In this document: positions 5,683 to 6,440 of the stretch, in pieces
Numbering within the stretch: position 1 is the first letter of the stretch
Layout of the letters: every line of letters starts with the position of its first letter
Source: Actinomycetota bacterium
GTDB lineage: Bacteria; Actinomycetota; Acidimicrobiia; IMCC26256; PALSA-610
NCBI GenBank assembly: GCA_030839105.1
Contig: JAUZEI010000310.1
Span: 1-6,440 of the forward strand
Length of the DNA stretch: 6,440 bases
Direction: 5' to 3'
Program-made: the position numbers and the translations under genes
Notes under the pieces: generated by a model
What the model saw: the letters and a program-made list of their open reading frames with translations, nothing else
Database searches by the model: none
Told to the model about the DNA's origin: nothing

Positions 5683-6440
5683 CTACTTCCCGGCCCGTAC
5701 TTGCGCGGGCGTCTTCGAGGGCTTCGCCTGCTTGCCGAACGCCCACGCGTCGATGCTCCCGAGGGGTGGCTTGTACGCCGTCGCGCCGACAGTCGAGTAT
5801 GTCCACGTGTTGGCGCCCGCGAGCGCGTGGTAGTAGGCCCAGAACGCGGTCGGGGGCGGAGTCGTCACGCATGCCTGCTGGGCGGGCGTGGGCCGATTGT
5901 TGATACGGCAGATGAACGCGAAGCCGTAGCGGCTCGTGCCGGCCGGGGTGAATCCCGCATGTTGCATCGCGGCGAGTCCGGACGCCTGCGCGCCGGGGGC
6001 GCACCGCGTCTGCACACCGAGACCGAACGCAGTGAAGTCGACACTGACCGTCACGCCGGTCTTGGCGGGACACGGACCGGCGGTACCGGCCAATGTCGTG
6101 GTCGCCGCGGTGAGCGTCGCCGTGGAAGGGGCGCTCGCCGATGCCGAGCAATTCGTCATCGGCACGTCGGCCGCGGGGGTACTCGCCGCGAGCGGGAACT
6201 TTCGCAAGGCCGCGGCCGGTACGGCCTGGACCGTCGCGAAGAGGTTCGGCGTGCGGCTACCCGGATAGAAGTAGGCGCCTCGCGTCGCGGCCGGGTCGGA
6301 GCAGCCGAGCTGAAACCGCGCGAGTGCGGTGACCGCGGCGCCCGGGTCGGCCTTCTCCGCGAGGAAGGCCTGAATCACCAGCGCGGTCGAGTCGGGGTCG
6401 GATGACTGGCCGGGGGTGGCCACGAACGAGTACCCGCCAT
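5683..6440 (-). CDS. Secreted barrel plus four-cysteine-module protein, 5' end missing
   Basis: Only the last 251 residues are visible; the start and most of the N-terminal region lie beyond the window. The visible part opens with GGYSF and DPDSTALVIQAF, typical of a prenyltransferase/squalene-cyclase repeat. A last repeat (54-87, GAYFYPG onward) follows, with Cys46 and Cys97 near the domain end. An Ala/Thr/Ser-rich linker (98-122) leads to a C-terminal module (123-235) with four cysteines (123, 146, 177, 190), AGF..AG, the aromatic cluster FWAYYHA...NTWTYS and the closing D.WAFG. This module is clearly homologous to the stand-alone module of the surface protein two genes downstream. After it comes only a 16-residue tail ending in VRAGK, with no transmembrane helix or sorting signal. 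The product is therefore probably released, or held by something in the missing N terminus. Barrel plus small C-terminal domain is the layout of transcobalamin and intrinsic factor. The stop lies 45 bp before the next gene. A GTG at 6423 is in frame but interrupts the repeat and is not a credible start. Confidence 0.92.
   Translation of the reverse strand, partial: GGYSFVATPGQSSDPDSTALVIQAFLAEKADPGAAVTALARFQLGCSDPAATRGAYFYPGSRTPNLFATVQAVPAAALRKFPLAASTPAADVPMTNCSASASAPSTATLTAATTTLAGTAGPCPAKTGVTVSVDFTAFGLGVQTRCAPGAQASGLAAMQHAGFTPAGTSRYGFAFICRINNRPTPAQQACVTTPPPTAFWAYYHALAGANTWTYSTVGATAYKPPLGSIDAWAFGKQAKPSKTPAQVRAGK
5734..6072 (-). other. Four-cysteine aromatic module, copy 1 (fused to a barrel)
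   Basis: This encodes residues 123-235 of the visible part of the first protein. Features shared with copy 2, in order: Cys, VDF, Cys followed by G, AGF..AG, CR..N, TP, AC..TPP.TA.W.Y.HA.AG.NTW.YS..GA, P.G..D.W.FG. Copy 1 is a few residues shorter between the third and fourth cysteines. Four matching cysteines suggest two disulfides outside the cell. A relation to DUF4430 is possible but cannot be confirmed by eye. Confidence 0.85.

Noticed and set aside
5155..6405. Long plus-strand open frame (416 codons) opposite the barrel genes
   Set aside because: The translation is Arg-rich low complexity with no signal peptide or domain. The minus-strand genes there have recognisable repeats and paired cysteines.

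Overview
The window reads as chromosomal DNA from a high-GC actinobacterium. GC is high throughout and third codon positions are almost all G or C. The two cell-surface proteins have Sec signal peptides and C-terminal anchors, one of them an LPATG sorting signal, and Thr/Ser-rich linkers. That linker style resembles Acidimicrobiia and relatives, but this placement is only a guess. No RNA genes, mobile elements, CRISPR arrays, promoters or clear terminators were seen. Every supported gene lies on the minus strand.

In transcription order (right to left) there are six genes. (1) The 3' part of a secreted protein that joins the end of an alpha/alpha-barrel of the prenyltransferase/squalene-cyclase-repeat type to a four-cysteine, aromatic-rich C-terminal module (5683-6440, 5' end off the window). 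(2) A surface protein with a complete barrel of the same type, a Thr-rich stalk and an LPATG sorting signal (4243-5637). (3) A surface protein that is essentially the four-cysteine module alone, on a long Pro/Thr/Ser-rich stalk with a C-terminal transmembrane anchor (3272-4246). (4) An ECF-type transporter T component (CbiQ-like) with an extended C terminus (2050-3258). (5) A double ATPase that carries both ECF nucleotide-binding domains on one chain (434-2053). (6) The start of a probable ECF S component (1-434, 3' end off the window).

Spacing is very tight (+45, -4, +13, -4 and -1 bp), so genes 1 to 6 look like one translationally coupled operon. Coding sequence covers all but 58 bp of the window, and no stretch longer than 45 bp lacks a gene.

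The main biological reading is inference. The operon looks like a vitamin-uptake machine: a complete ECF transporter (A-A', T, S) plus extracellular capture proteins. Animal cobalamin carriers (intrinsic factor, transcobalamin) consist of an alpha6/alpha6 barrel followed by a small beta domain, with cobalamin held between the two. Here the same two-part arrangement appears once as a fusion without a visible anchor (gene 1) and once split over two adjacent anchored proteins (genes 2 and 3). A transcobalamin-like corrinoid capture system feeding an ECF importer is the leading hypothesis. The substrate cannot be proved from the window, and the upstream leader, where a cobalamin riboswitch would be expected, is not included.
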